Shown here: in pieces, positions 35,120 through 43,823 of the stretch
Layout of the letters: each line of letters opens with the position of its first letter
Position numbering within the stretch: position 1 is the stretch's first letter
From: Gnetum montanum
Lineage: Eukaryota > Streptophyta > Gnetopsida > Gnetales > Gnetaceae
Assembly: GCA_015680685.1 (NCBI GenBank)
Contig: MNCI01003588.1
Span: 194,327 to 238,149 of the forward strand
Length of the DNA: 43,823 bases
Direction: 5' to 3'
Notes under the pieces: model-generated
The model's input: only the letters and a program-made list of their open reading frames with translations
Told to the model about the DNA's origin: nothing
Databases searched by the model: none
Position numbers and translations under genes: made by a program

Positions 35120-36093
35120 GGTGGGATCCAAGCAAGATGGCCAAGGTTGATTCCCTCCCTGACCTTCCTCTTGAAGTGGATCAGGTGTCTTATCGTATGT
35201 ATAAGATAACATGTAAGTGTATGCTTTCCTATGTAAAGGTATTATGGATTTGCAAGTACTTGAATGAGCACTTGTGGAAATGCATGCACAAGCTTCAAGA
35301 GAGAGCGACTAGCCAAGATACAAAGATCAGTGATCTTCAATCTAGGTATTAATTTCTAGTGACCAGGTCACAAGGAGATAGCACCTAGAGAACCTCTGAG
35401 ATAGAATATGCTCAATATTGGTTGGCTCTCAAAGGCAAGAATGAGGCTACCTAGGAGGTGATAGAGTAGTGGCTACAAATGGACTTGCTCACCTAGAAGA
35501 ATTACAACACTAAGGTGTACTAGTGGGGGTTGACTTAGAAGAACCACAAGCACTAATATAAGTGTGAGCATGACGCATACCTTTGATCATACAAGGAGAA
35601 GTCTATCAAATTCCACCACCTTGAGATATTTCTTAATGCAATTGGCAGAAGGCAAGCTTATGAGTTGTTTGTATGGCATGCAGTGGTGAGTGGCTCTCTT
35701 GAGCGATAGATCGTCACCCCTTTAGGAGAGGCTTCCTCTACTACCTTTCTTATGAAGTCACCTACATGGACCACCATGGACAAAGGCAAGACCCTTGTGA
35801 GGATTGACTTTGGCCAATAGGACTAGATGCAACTTTATAAGATCAAGATCCTCAAACTCTTAGAGGATAGCCTTGAAAAGTTTCCTTTAGAAGACACCTA
35901 TGTGAGACCATCTTAGGTCATTCATTAGTTTTTGTGCTTTTTCATGTTTTGAGTTAGCTTGTGTATTACAAGTTTCCTAACTAACTGCTCATTTTTGCTA
36001 CGGTTGTGGCAGTAGGTACTAGGAGATTCTATAGGCCCCAATGATGCAGTGGGGGAAGAAGAACCTCCACATTGCCCTAGTGCCACAAATTGA

Positions 36094-36324
36094 GCACAAC
36101 CTAATGTAGCCCTACTGTTGGAAATTTCGCTATGTCTTTGCTACATGATGCTATTGCTCATGCTATGTACTATTATTCATGTGAGATGTAATGAATGCAT
36201 TTGCTACATGTAGTGTATAATGTGTAAACTTTCTTTTTATTTGCTATACTCTTGCTATGTAATGAGTGAATGCACTAGGTTAGAATTATGCAATGATAGT
36301 ATGACTAGGCAATTACAAGCCTCA
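36094..36324. other. 3' flank of the antisense gene (B)
   Basis: It shares GCCCTACTGTTGGAAA with A just after the stop. The rest is A/T-rich with no other recognisable feature. Confidence 0.3.
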
Positions 36325-36554
36325 TGCTAGTTTAAGGCCTTAGCGAGATAGCCAATGATAGTTTAAGGCCATTTTGGGCCACACATTGCTAGTTCAATGC
36401 CATGGTAGGCCGTAGGGGTAGAATCATAGGTGGTATTTAAAAGCCATTCTGGGCCATGTGTTACTACTTTAGGGCCATGGTGGGCTGCACATTGCTAATT
36501 TAAGGCCATGGTGAGCCATGGCATCACCAATTTAAGGTCATGCTAGGCCATGTA
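36325..36554. repeat. Hairpin array near the 5' edge of the interval (B)
   Basis: About six degenerate units, GCTAGTTTAAGGCC then GGGCC or AGGCCATG. It aligns with 11645-11963 in A, between the antisense gene's 3' end and the gag-pro stop. Confidence 0.6.
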
Positions 36555-36854
36555 TTGTGATCTCTTATTTTTGTAATTTTAGTTTTTATATTCTTTTCTT
36601 ATGTATTCTAATGTTTTATGCATTAAGCTAAGAATTGCTAAATGGTAAACTAAACAAGTGAATGTGTAAGATAAGAAAAATGCATAAACAAAGCAAATAA
36701 ATGCGTAAAGAAAGTAGACAATGCATAATCTAAGTAATAAAGCTAAATGTAAACGTGCAAACAAATGCAATGTAAGCACAAAGTGAAATTTATGGCTAAA
36801 TTTAAAAGTAAAGGGTAGGTAGGCACCTAACGCATATTGGACTAAGGAGATACC

Positions 36855-39800
36855 TTAGTTGTACAATTGCTTCCTAACCCGGTGTGGGTTAGGAGGTGCG
36901 TAGGGCCTAGATGGTACTATGCGGTATTCTTTTTGATCTTCTTCTGCTATGTCAAATGGAAATTCTACCCATAAAGCATCCTCTGGGAGGTCACTAGATT
37001 CTTTTGCTTATTTGGGTGGGTTAGCCTCACACATTTTGTCCTCATCATTTACTATGGACACATCATTAGGAAACTCCACCTTTGACCCTCACTCCATGAC
37101 TATGTTGTTAATGGTCAAAGGGGCTACATTGTCACTATGGATAATGACCTCACCACGTCCATATGGGAGGTGGATTTCTTGGTGAATGGGAGAGGAGATG
37201 GCCCATAATTAGGCCAACCAAGGCTTGCCCAATATTAAGTTGAAGCTTGGCATTTCCTCTATAATGATGAATTCAGCAGTAGTGGGAAATTCTTCACCTA
37301 CCACAAAAGTTATCATGACAATTCCCTTGACAATGATATGTGACTCGTTAAAGGACTTTAGGCATGCGGCCTTTGTTGGTTTGATTTGGTTGGCAAGGCC
37401 TAGTTTGTTAATGACAGTGTATGGGATGACATTTGTTGCTGCCCTATCATCAACATGTACCCTTTGAATTCTACATTGCCCAATGCATATTATGATGAAC
37501 ATAGATGTTGTTATGACCTAACCCTTCTCAAGGTCAACCTTAATTGCCTCATCATGAAATGCAAAGGGTGTTGAGCTCAACTCCCATGGTGAAAGAGGCA
37601 ACATCATAGCATGGATGGAGTGCTCATCTACTATGATGTCCTCCATGATAGAAATGGAGGTCAACATCTAGACCAGTGCTTCATGGTGGGTAGAGGAGGT
37701 CATAATTAGGTTGTACAAGCTCAACGTTGTGTTCTTTTACTTTAGTGCTTGCTTAACTTAGGCTAATGCATCTAGGAAGTCCTTACCATGGCTTGTCATT
37801 TTGTTGGCCTTGACCTCCTTCATGTAGCCTAGGAGACGAATCTCTTGCAAAGGAGACTTGGACTTGGTTTGTTTAGCTTGTTTGGGGGCCTCAGTGCTTA
37901 GTTGTAGCTTGCTGGTGGTGGTCTGTTTAGTTGCTTTGGCCATGTATACTAGGGATAGGGGTACCAGCTTTGGTGGACCTAGCGCCATTTTCTCTTGATA
38001 TTGTCTAATCATCCTATCAACTAGATGCTCATTAGGCCTACCAGGTTGCCACCTAGATGGTCTATTGGTATGGCCAAATAGGATTGGCTTTTGGACAAGA
38101 AGGGATTAATGTGTTACCCACCACCGAACTTTAGGTAGGTGTGGGTCCGCATGTTGGGACACCCTTATGATAAAGGGTGGCTAAACTATTGCTACCACAA
38201 CATGCTGTGGAACCCTGACCATGAAGGGTGTTGTGAGTGCTCAAGGTGGCACTCTAATGATGAAAGGGGACCTTGATCTCATGGAGGTTGAGGGGGCCTT
38301 GCATTGCCAGAGGGCATGGAAACCATGAATGGCTGCTACACTAGCTTTGGGTTGTCATCAATGCTAATGGCATTGATGATGTATCTTGCATCAACCACAT
38401 TCAAAGGATCCTTCCACACCCTCATGGATTGGTTTTAAGGCCTCACTAGGTTGGTAGCATTAAGCACCAAATCACCTTTGTTAATCATTCATTGTAGATC
38501 ATCGTGTAAGGCCATGCAAAAGTCAGTGTTGTGCTTGGGAAACTCGTAATAGTGACAAAACCTATCCAGCCTAAAGTGTTTTGGCATCAATGGTTCATTC
38601 AGGGTTGTTGAGGTAGGGTTCCTTAGGAGCTCACAATATCTATCATGTCTTTTACAAGCATCCTTAGACATCTGCTTGTGCTGGATATGTCCAAACTTCA
38701 ACAGTTGATCCAGCAGTTTTGAACATTTAAGAGGTATTTGGGTATACTTTGAGTGATCCTTATGCTCAAAATTGGGGCTCAGAGCCGCTTCTGTTTTTGT
38801 TACCAATGATGTATGCTAGTTGGTTGTTGTGCTAGGGTTGACATTCTTATTATTGGTCAAAGCCTTAGGTGGCTTGGCCATTGGCTTTGGATTAGTCATT
38901 TTAGCCTCATTAGCCATAGTTGCCATGGTTGTAGTTTTTTTCCCTTTTTCTTTATCCTTCTTGGCATGTAAGTTCTTATAGGCCACATAGGTTGGGTCCT
39001 TGTTGGCTTCCATTGTGTCTTATATGTTTTTAGTTTAAGTAAAGGCCTAGCTTAGGGACTATAGGGCTAAGTAATATAGTTTTGACTTAATAAAGTCATT
39101 AACTACATCCTTGAAGATGGAAAAAATGTGTCTTTGCTATGGGCTCATGAATTTTTTTTAGTGAGGCACTCCAACATTGGATAAATTTCTACATGGGCTC
39201 TAGGTGGCCCTACTTGATTTGGATGAGCTAGTCAAGGATGGTTTCGAGCTTCAAGTTATACTTAAAGCATGTGATGAACTAACTCAACAGATCATCCAAA
39301 GAGGAGATTAAGGCCCTAGGTAATGCTCGATACCAATCTAGTGCCTTACCAGTGAGTGACATGGCAAAAATACATATGATGGCATGTGGTCATGCCTGCA
39401 ACAGTAAACACTTGGACCAAAAGGTCACCAGGTGGGTGTTAGGATTCCTTTCACTACTATATTTGGTGAAGTGGGACAGCAAAATCCCCATTGGGAGAGT
39501 TAGTGGTGGAATCATAGGACTTATGGGATCATCCTAGTATAAGTCCACCGCATGAACTATTTTGAAGAAGGTAGCCTTGAGCCACTTCACCTATTCTGTT
39601 AGGGTTTGGATCAACTGGATTACCTGATCCAAGCCTTGGGATGTGGGAACGAGCTACACTAATTATGCTACCCGCTATGCTGGTTGTGTGGTCCACAAGT
39701 TGGTTGTAGGTTGTGGGGTCACATGAGATGCTTGCTGTGTTGGTTAGACTACAGGCTGAGTGACTAGGGTAAACCACATGTGCATGGGTTGGGCCACTAC

Positions 39801-40546
39801 CAAAGGTGTAGAAGAAACAAGTAGGATGTAAGATGCTTGAGTCGTTTGGGGCTGGGAAGGGTGCATGGTGTGAACATAGGACTGTGTGGCATGATTACTG
39901 TTAGCAAGGAAGATTGGGTAGGTTGTGATGATACCACAAAGGGCAAGTTAACTAGAGGTACTACATCTCGGTGTGTGTGCTACATTTGGTGGGTCACCAC
40001 CACAAGTGTTGACCTAGAAGGTAACATCGAGGCTATAACTATTTCAAGGAAAATAGGTGGATGGGACTGTAGGAGGACTAGACCAAGGGTTGTTCACTAG
40101 AAGGAGCTGTGAAAAGAGTCTTCATGCTCAGAAAAACCCTTAAACTCATCCTCCTTCCCACCTAGGGGCTCCTCGTAGTTTGTTCCCACTTCATGCTCAT
40201 TTGTTTGGATGAGCTGGGCTAGGATCCACTGGTAAGGTTTAGTAAGTGGAATGAAGTCAATGGAGGAAGGGACATACTCCCATCCATTTTAGTGGATGAG
40301 CTCATAGCCTTGTCTCGCTTCCATATTGAAGCGGTCTATGAATAGGCCCACTTGGATCTTTATGCATATGAAGTTGTACTATTCATCATTTAGTGCAGTA
40401 TACCTAGGTTCTTAGTTACATAGCCTTAGGGATTGTCTTGGTTCTACCATGGCAAGACTAGCAGGGTGGTCAATCCTAGTTTCTTGTTAAGTAGGTAGGA
40501 TAGTAAGTATGCTTGAAATGGATGTTTAATGTTGTTTAGAATTCAT
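36855..40546 (-). pseudogene. gag-pro: Element B gag-protease
   Basis: The start ATG at 40546 (MNSKQH) aligns with 15832 in A. Landmarks: YTALNDE near 40395, QGYELIH, NYEEPL near 40170, a Lys/Thr-rich linker (HAKKDKEKGKKTTTMA) near 38960, and a Tat-type knuckle CHYYEFPKHNTDFCMALHDD near 38545-38490 (single Cys-His-Cys spacing as in Ogre/Tat gag). Then RYIINAINIDDNPK near 38370. Protease: IGQCRIQRVHVDDRAATNVI near 37440 (family DSGA changed to DDRA, likely inactive), IIEEMPSFNLILGKPWLA at 37260-37209, IHQEIHLPYGRGEV. The frame then runs with two stops to RKQLYN and TAA 36857-36855. It is the better preserved copy for protease. Confidence 0.78.
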
Positions 40547-40904
40547 GGTGCTAATCGAAAGTTGTAGAAAAATTGGCTAACTCTGGAAATTGCAGAAAAA
40601 TGGCTAAGTTTGAAAACTACAAAAAAACAACTAAGTCTCGAAATTGCAAAAAAAATGGCTAACTCTAGAGAAAACAACTAAGTCTGAAGATTGCAAGAAA
40701 AATGGCTAAGTCTAGAGACTATGCTCTCTACACTGAAAGCTAACTATGCTCTCTACACCGAGAGTTAACTATGCTCTCTACTGAGAGCCCAAAATTTAGC
40801 TAAGTGTAGGAAGGGATGCTTTGGGGTTGCTACACAGGGTTCCAGGGGAACTGATGATGAGGTCCAGTCTACACCAACTAGTTTAGCCACGAAGACTAAT
40901 GTTC
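40547..40904 (-). repeat. Element B leader with two minisatellites
   Basis: About 40557-40716 holds five to six units of roughly 30 bases (AAAAATGGCTAAGTCTGGAA-like), and 40716-40790 three units of about 26 bases (AACTATGCTCTCTACACCGA-like). It precedes gag and aligns loosely with 15833-16229. The leader joins LTR interior abruptly near 40905, suggesting a deletion that removed the leader's 5' end, the primer site and the LTR's end. Confidence 0.55.
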
Positions 40905-42144
40905 TACTGTAGCGTCTATGCCTGTTGGGTTAGCTATTGCAATCTACAATGGACTAGAGCTACGATGGTGTGCAAATGCCTTACCTTGTCAAAATGCCAA
41001 ATGTGCTCCAAATTTGCTAATCTTACTTCAATTTTGCCTACCTCCTTTGAATTTTTCCAATCCCTAAAACATTGAGGGTTGGGGTATTTATAGGCCTTGG
41101 ATTAGCATGAAATGTGAATCAGTTGCCACATGGTAGTGGGATGGTTGGGACTACACTGCAGCCAACTATGCTTTCCACTAAGGCTAATAGTGTTGTGCTC
41201 TACTCTACCCTGACAAACTTTGTGGAACTGCAAAACTATGAGACTATATTATGCTGCTAATTGCATGTTTGTGTGCTAAAAAGACTGCAATGCACCTTAA
41301 AAAATGTAACTTTGGAGACTATGCTCCAAGACTACACTATCCATTGTCTTGAGTGGGGTTGAGCATAGTTATAATTTTGGGACAAAAGGGGTACAACAAA
41401 GATGCATTTTTTGCTAACTATGCTTGCTGGAGGTGTGTTGGAGCTAAGCTAAATGTTGGTGCTGCATTGTGGAGGCCTTTGGAGGCTATCATGGCTAACT
41501 ATGCTTGACTATGTTTTGGACTGGGGGAGAGCGTACTCCAACACTTAAGAAAATTTTGCAGAAAAGTGGCCATGTGCTAACTATGCTCTCCATGAGAGGC
41601 TAACTATGCTCCCAACTAGGGTTGAGCGTAGTCTCAGCACTTCAAAAATTTTTGCAAAATCTAGCTTCTAATTGACTACACTTAACTATGCTCCAATCTA
41701 GTGAAGAGCGTAGTCTCAAAACTTAGAAAATTTCAACCAAACTGGATCTTCCATGCTAACTATGCTTGATGACACTTTAGGGTAGTCAAGAGCATAGTCT
41801 TATCACTTAAAAAAATCTACAACTAATGGCTTGACACTTAGAAAAATTTGCAAACTGGCCTTTGTGTTGACTACACTCTCTACTAAGTTGACTATGCTTT
41901 GGGGCAGTGGAGAGTGTAGTCCCAACACTTAGGAAATTTTTGTAGCTTCCTGCTTCATGATGACACTTAGGAAAAATTGCAAAGAACAAGGTTTTGGAGC
42001 TGACTACGCTCTCCACTATGCTAACTAACTATGCTCTGGGGTAGTGGAGAGTGTAGTTCCAGCACTTAGAAAAAATTTGCCTCATGTTGATACTTAGACA
42101 AATTTGTAATCAAGAAGTTGTAAACCAAATTTGGTGGTGTTTCA
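40905..42144 (-). repeat. Element B 5' LTR, truncated
   Basis: Starts on the minus strand at TGAAACACCACCAAATTTGG (42144) like the other two LTRs of the family. TATA box TATAAATA at 41092-41085. Region 41150-42070 is packed with inverted-repeat modules, CTATGCTCTCCAC facing GAGCGTAGTC, separated by ACTTAGAAAAATTT. The inner end is missing by comparison with A (about 16115-16770 has no counterpart). Confidence 0.75.
41085..41092 (-). promoter_or_regulatory. TATA box of element B LTR
   Basis: TATAAATA on the minus strand in GGCCTATAAATACCCC. Same context as the solo LTR. Confidence 0.55.
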
Positions 42145-42810
42145 AGATTAGCTAGAAAAGCCAATAGGCACTAAGGATGCTATAAGTTCCATGCCTACTA
42201 GTAACATTCCCACTATTGGTTGCAGTAGTAGGTAGGACTTAGCAGCTAGCCATAAGCTGAACAACAACATCAATAGTAATAGTAATAATAAGAAGTACCA
42301 TTACTGCCACTATAGGATTATAGACCATCCATGAACCACCTACAAAAAATTGTAGAGATAGTAAGTTGGGAAACAAGGGAAGGGAAAAATTTGTATAAAG
42401 TAAGGGAGAGCTTTGTAAGGTTCACAATCTCCAAAAATCCAGCTAGTCGGCACGTATCATTGCAAGTAGGAGGAGAGGAAGATTGGACACAACAAATATC
42501 TGTGAATGCTGGATCATTCTAATTAATGCTTGAAACTTATGAAGGTGCCACTGTTGTGGTCATGCAGCACTAAGATGCAACAAGAGCTGCAGAGGTCATA
42601 ACTGACCACTGTTGGCACATTTTTACCATTTCATGGAACAGGTGGGCTTATTTGCAAATGGTGAGGTACAAAATCCTAATGAACTGAAACTATTCAAGGA
42701 GGATTATGTTCTTTCTTGTAAAGAATTCTACAACAGTTAATTAACCATGAAGTTGGAATAGAAATGAAAATGTTGCTGAATTGAATGTTTTGAAAATCAA
42801 GGGATAATGA
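42145..42810. other. Flanking sequence, possible gag relic
   Basis: This is sequence that element B inserted into. Around 42255-42350 the plus strand reads an Asn-rich run then KKYHYCHY ... DHP ... TYKKL, faintly like the basic, Cys/His tail of a retrotransposon gag with its cysteines decayed. Support is weak. No other gene is seen. Confidence 0.25.
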
Positions 42811-43005
42811 CATTGCAATTGGGAATGTTGGCATGAGGGTTTATCTAGAGTCAAAAAAAATGGTGTATCAATTGTAGATATCTCTCTAGCTTATGATAGA
42901 GCAGCTCTAGTTACTTTTTCTGTAATAAAGTGCAGAGAAGATGAATATGGAATCGGCCTTGATATAACTGGGATTACATTCGAGGTGCCACAAATTAAAA
43001 TGTGA
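42811..43005 (+). other. Unidentified open stretch of 64 codons
   Basis: A stop-free frame with protein-like composition (SIVDISLAYDRAALVTF, YGIGLDITGITFEVP) ending in TGA at 43003-43005. No ATG starts it. It could be the last exon or relic of a host gene, or a chance frame. I do not recognise it. Confidence 0.25.
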
Positions 43006-43182
43006 GAGTACAACTCCACTTATGCATTCAGTTGTATACGCATACACATATTCATATATCAACCCATGCATCAAATCCATGGTTATTATCTCTACTACTA
43101 TGATATAAATAATAATAAAATATAATATTGATTTAAAAAGGGAATTTATGCAACAATTGTTCAAAGTCCTATGAGAATTGAA

Positions 43183-43370
43183 CACTTGTCAATTGAAATG
43201 GTGGTTATAACCACCACAAAGGCCACTTGTCAACTACAACCTCTTTATCTCCACAATGGCCACTTGTCAACTAAATGGGACACATGTCAACTGCAACTTG
43301 TTTCTCTCCATGGTGAACACTTGGCAACTAAATGAAGACACTTGGCAATTACATGGGACACATGTCAAAT
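43183..43370 (+). repeat. Seven CACTTG/CACATG repeats with a 16-base palindrome
   Basis: Motif CAC(T/A)TG(T/G)CAA(C/T/A)T recurs near 43183, 43224, 43261, 43281, 43318, 43339 and 43359. GGTGGTTATAACCACC at 43200-43215 is a perfect palindrome. Likely regulatory or structural sequence of an LTR. Confidence 0.5.
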
Positions 43371-43653
43371 GCAGCATTTTTATCTCTTTTGTGGTTGAAA
43401 CCACCCAAAATTGTTGTAACTTACCTAACTTGTTGGGCAAGTAACCTCCTAACTTGTTAAAGTAAGTCATTTGTAGTTTACATACAACACAATCGTTATA
43501 TTTCTCACAACCGCATGCCGCAACAGCACACACACATACTCACATTAACTACTGAGTTTATTTGGAGGTATCTAGGCCTTGGTGTTGCCAGAGACCAGCA
43601 GGCACCTAAATCCTGTTCGAGAACACTCGTTGGCGGTCGCGTCCCTAACGGTC

Positions 43654-43732
43654 GCCAACATTTCTTTTGGCGCTAGAAGGAGGGCTGAAAATTTCAATAG
43701 TTCTTTTGGCACTAGAAGGAGGGCTGAAAATT
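43654..43732 (+). repeat. Possible LTR end and duplicated primer-site-like sequence
   Basis: GCCAACA at 43654-43660 could end an LTR whose start would be TGTTGGC (present at 42610 and 42826). Directly after it, TTCTTTTGGCGCTAGAAGGA... (43662-43693) is repeated with one change at 43701-43732, period 39. TTTGGCGCTAGAAGGAGGG resembles primer-site and leader sequence of Ty3/gypsy elements. A TATA-like TATAAATA is at 43104-43111. From 43733 to the window end nothing is recognisable. Confidence 0.4.
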
Positions 43733-43823
43733 AAGCCTCTAGGTTCATAAGCCTTATATTTTTAGTACATCAAGAATTATTTGTAAGGCTTAAGAATTAG
43801 ATACTATTTTCAGTTCATGACCA

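Larger units (their letters stand above)
21190..36093 (+). pseudogene. Antisense multi-exon passenger gene, copy B, interrupted
   Basis: The same unrecognised gene as at 7856-11434. Exon 21190-21642 (453 bases; 451 in A); exon from 21712 after CTTAATTATAG; exon from 22082, split by the solo LTR at 22288/23502 and ending at 24326; 24444-24897; an exon starting 24989, split by the nested element after base 25005 and resuming at 35120, ending 35916; last exon about 36016-36093 with TGA. Introns share position with A and have GT...AG ends (GTAAGC 21643, GTATGT 24898, CTAATAG 24988). Shared protein blocks include KPILV, QFSVIMXSHLVVEA-like, VDEEGLHDEA, GKNEAT and TWTTMD. The exon resuming at 35120 is rich in charged residues with heptad spacing (LWKCMHKL, TKISDLQSRY), a likely coiled coil; the end is acidic (VGEEEPP). 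Function unknown. Confidence 0.65.
18913..36853 (-). other. Protease-RT interval of element B, with two nested insertions
   Basis: Edges on the minus strand are CTAAG then GTATCT at 36853 and TTGTTTTGTAG ending at 18913, the same as in element A. Its 17941 bp minus the nested Athila-like element with one duplication (10119) and the solo LTR with one duplication (1213) leave 6609 bp, close to A's 6709. That agreement shows the interval is an ancestral part of the family, not a chance insertion in one copy. Confidence 0.65.
17969..42144 (-). mobile_element. Element B: older Ogre/Tat-like copy with three later insertions
   Basis: Same family and order as element A: truncated LTR (42144-40905), leader, gag-protease (40546-36855), protease-RT interval with antisense gene (36853-18913), RT fragment (18912-17969). 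It was then hit by a solo LTR of its own family, by a full-length Athila-like element and by element A, which cuts it at the RT. The rest of its pol and 3' LTR should lie left of the window. It is the reference copy for reading through breaks in element A. Confidence 0.8.

Noticed and set aside
36579-36779. 66-codon minus-strand frame rich in Phe/Tyr/Leu
   Set aside because: A/T-rich sequence between the hairpin array and the gag-pro stop; not conserved as a frame in A.

Overview
This window is an intergenic stretch of a large, repeat-dense plant genome. It is built almost entirely from nested, heavily decayed LTR retrotransposons of the Ty3/gypsy superfamily. No intact host gene, tRNA or rRNA was found. 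Old elements, many point stops, TAG stops at former glutamine codons and deep nesting fit a gymnosperm-like genome, but that assignment is inference. Every coding region here is a pseudogene.

Layout. (1) 1-1741, minus strand: the 5' end of an Athila-like element (gag start, tRNA-Asp-type primer site, LTR 666-1741) inserted into element A. (2) 1742-17968, minus: element A, an Ogre/Tat-like element with 5' LTR 16230-17968, gag-protease 15832-12196, a 6.7-kb interval, then RT, RNase H, a second RNase H and integrase down to 1982. (3) 17969-42144, minus: element B, a second, older copy of the same family, whose RT is cut by element A at 17968. B also carries a solo LTR of its own family (22289-23496, duplication ATCAT) and a complete nested Athila-like element on the plus strand (25006-35119, duplication GGTGG). 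(4) 42145-43823: decayed flanking sequence, with what looks like the right end of a further LTR followed by a duplicated primer-site-like sequence.

The most unusual feature is the interval between protease and RT in both A and B. In each copy it holds a gene on the opposite strand (plus), with at least six exons, conserved GT-AG introns, its own TATA-like box and a C-terminal acidic tail. Once the two later insertions are subtracted, the interval in B is 6609 bp against 6709 bp in A, and exons and introns line up one to one. The edges of the interval look like splice sites of the retrotransposon's own transcript, at the place where Ogre elements are known to carry an intron. The working model is an Ogre-like element with a giant intron that hosts an antisense, intron-containing passenger gene, flanked by arrays of short hairpins. 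I do not recognise the protein.

Inferred order of events: B inserted first. The solo LTR, the Athila-like element and element A then landed in B (relative order unknown). The second Athila-like element landed in A last or at least after A. Coordinates of exons, LTRs and target-site duplications were read by eye from the two aligned copies.
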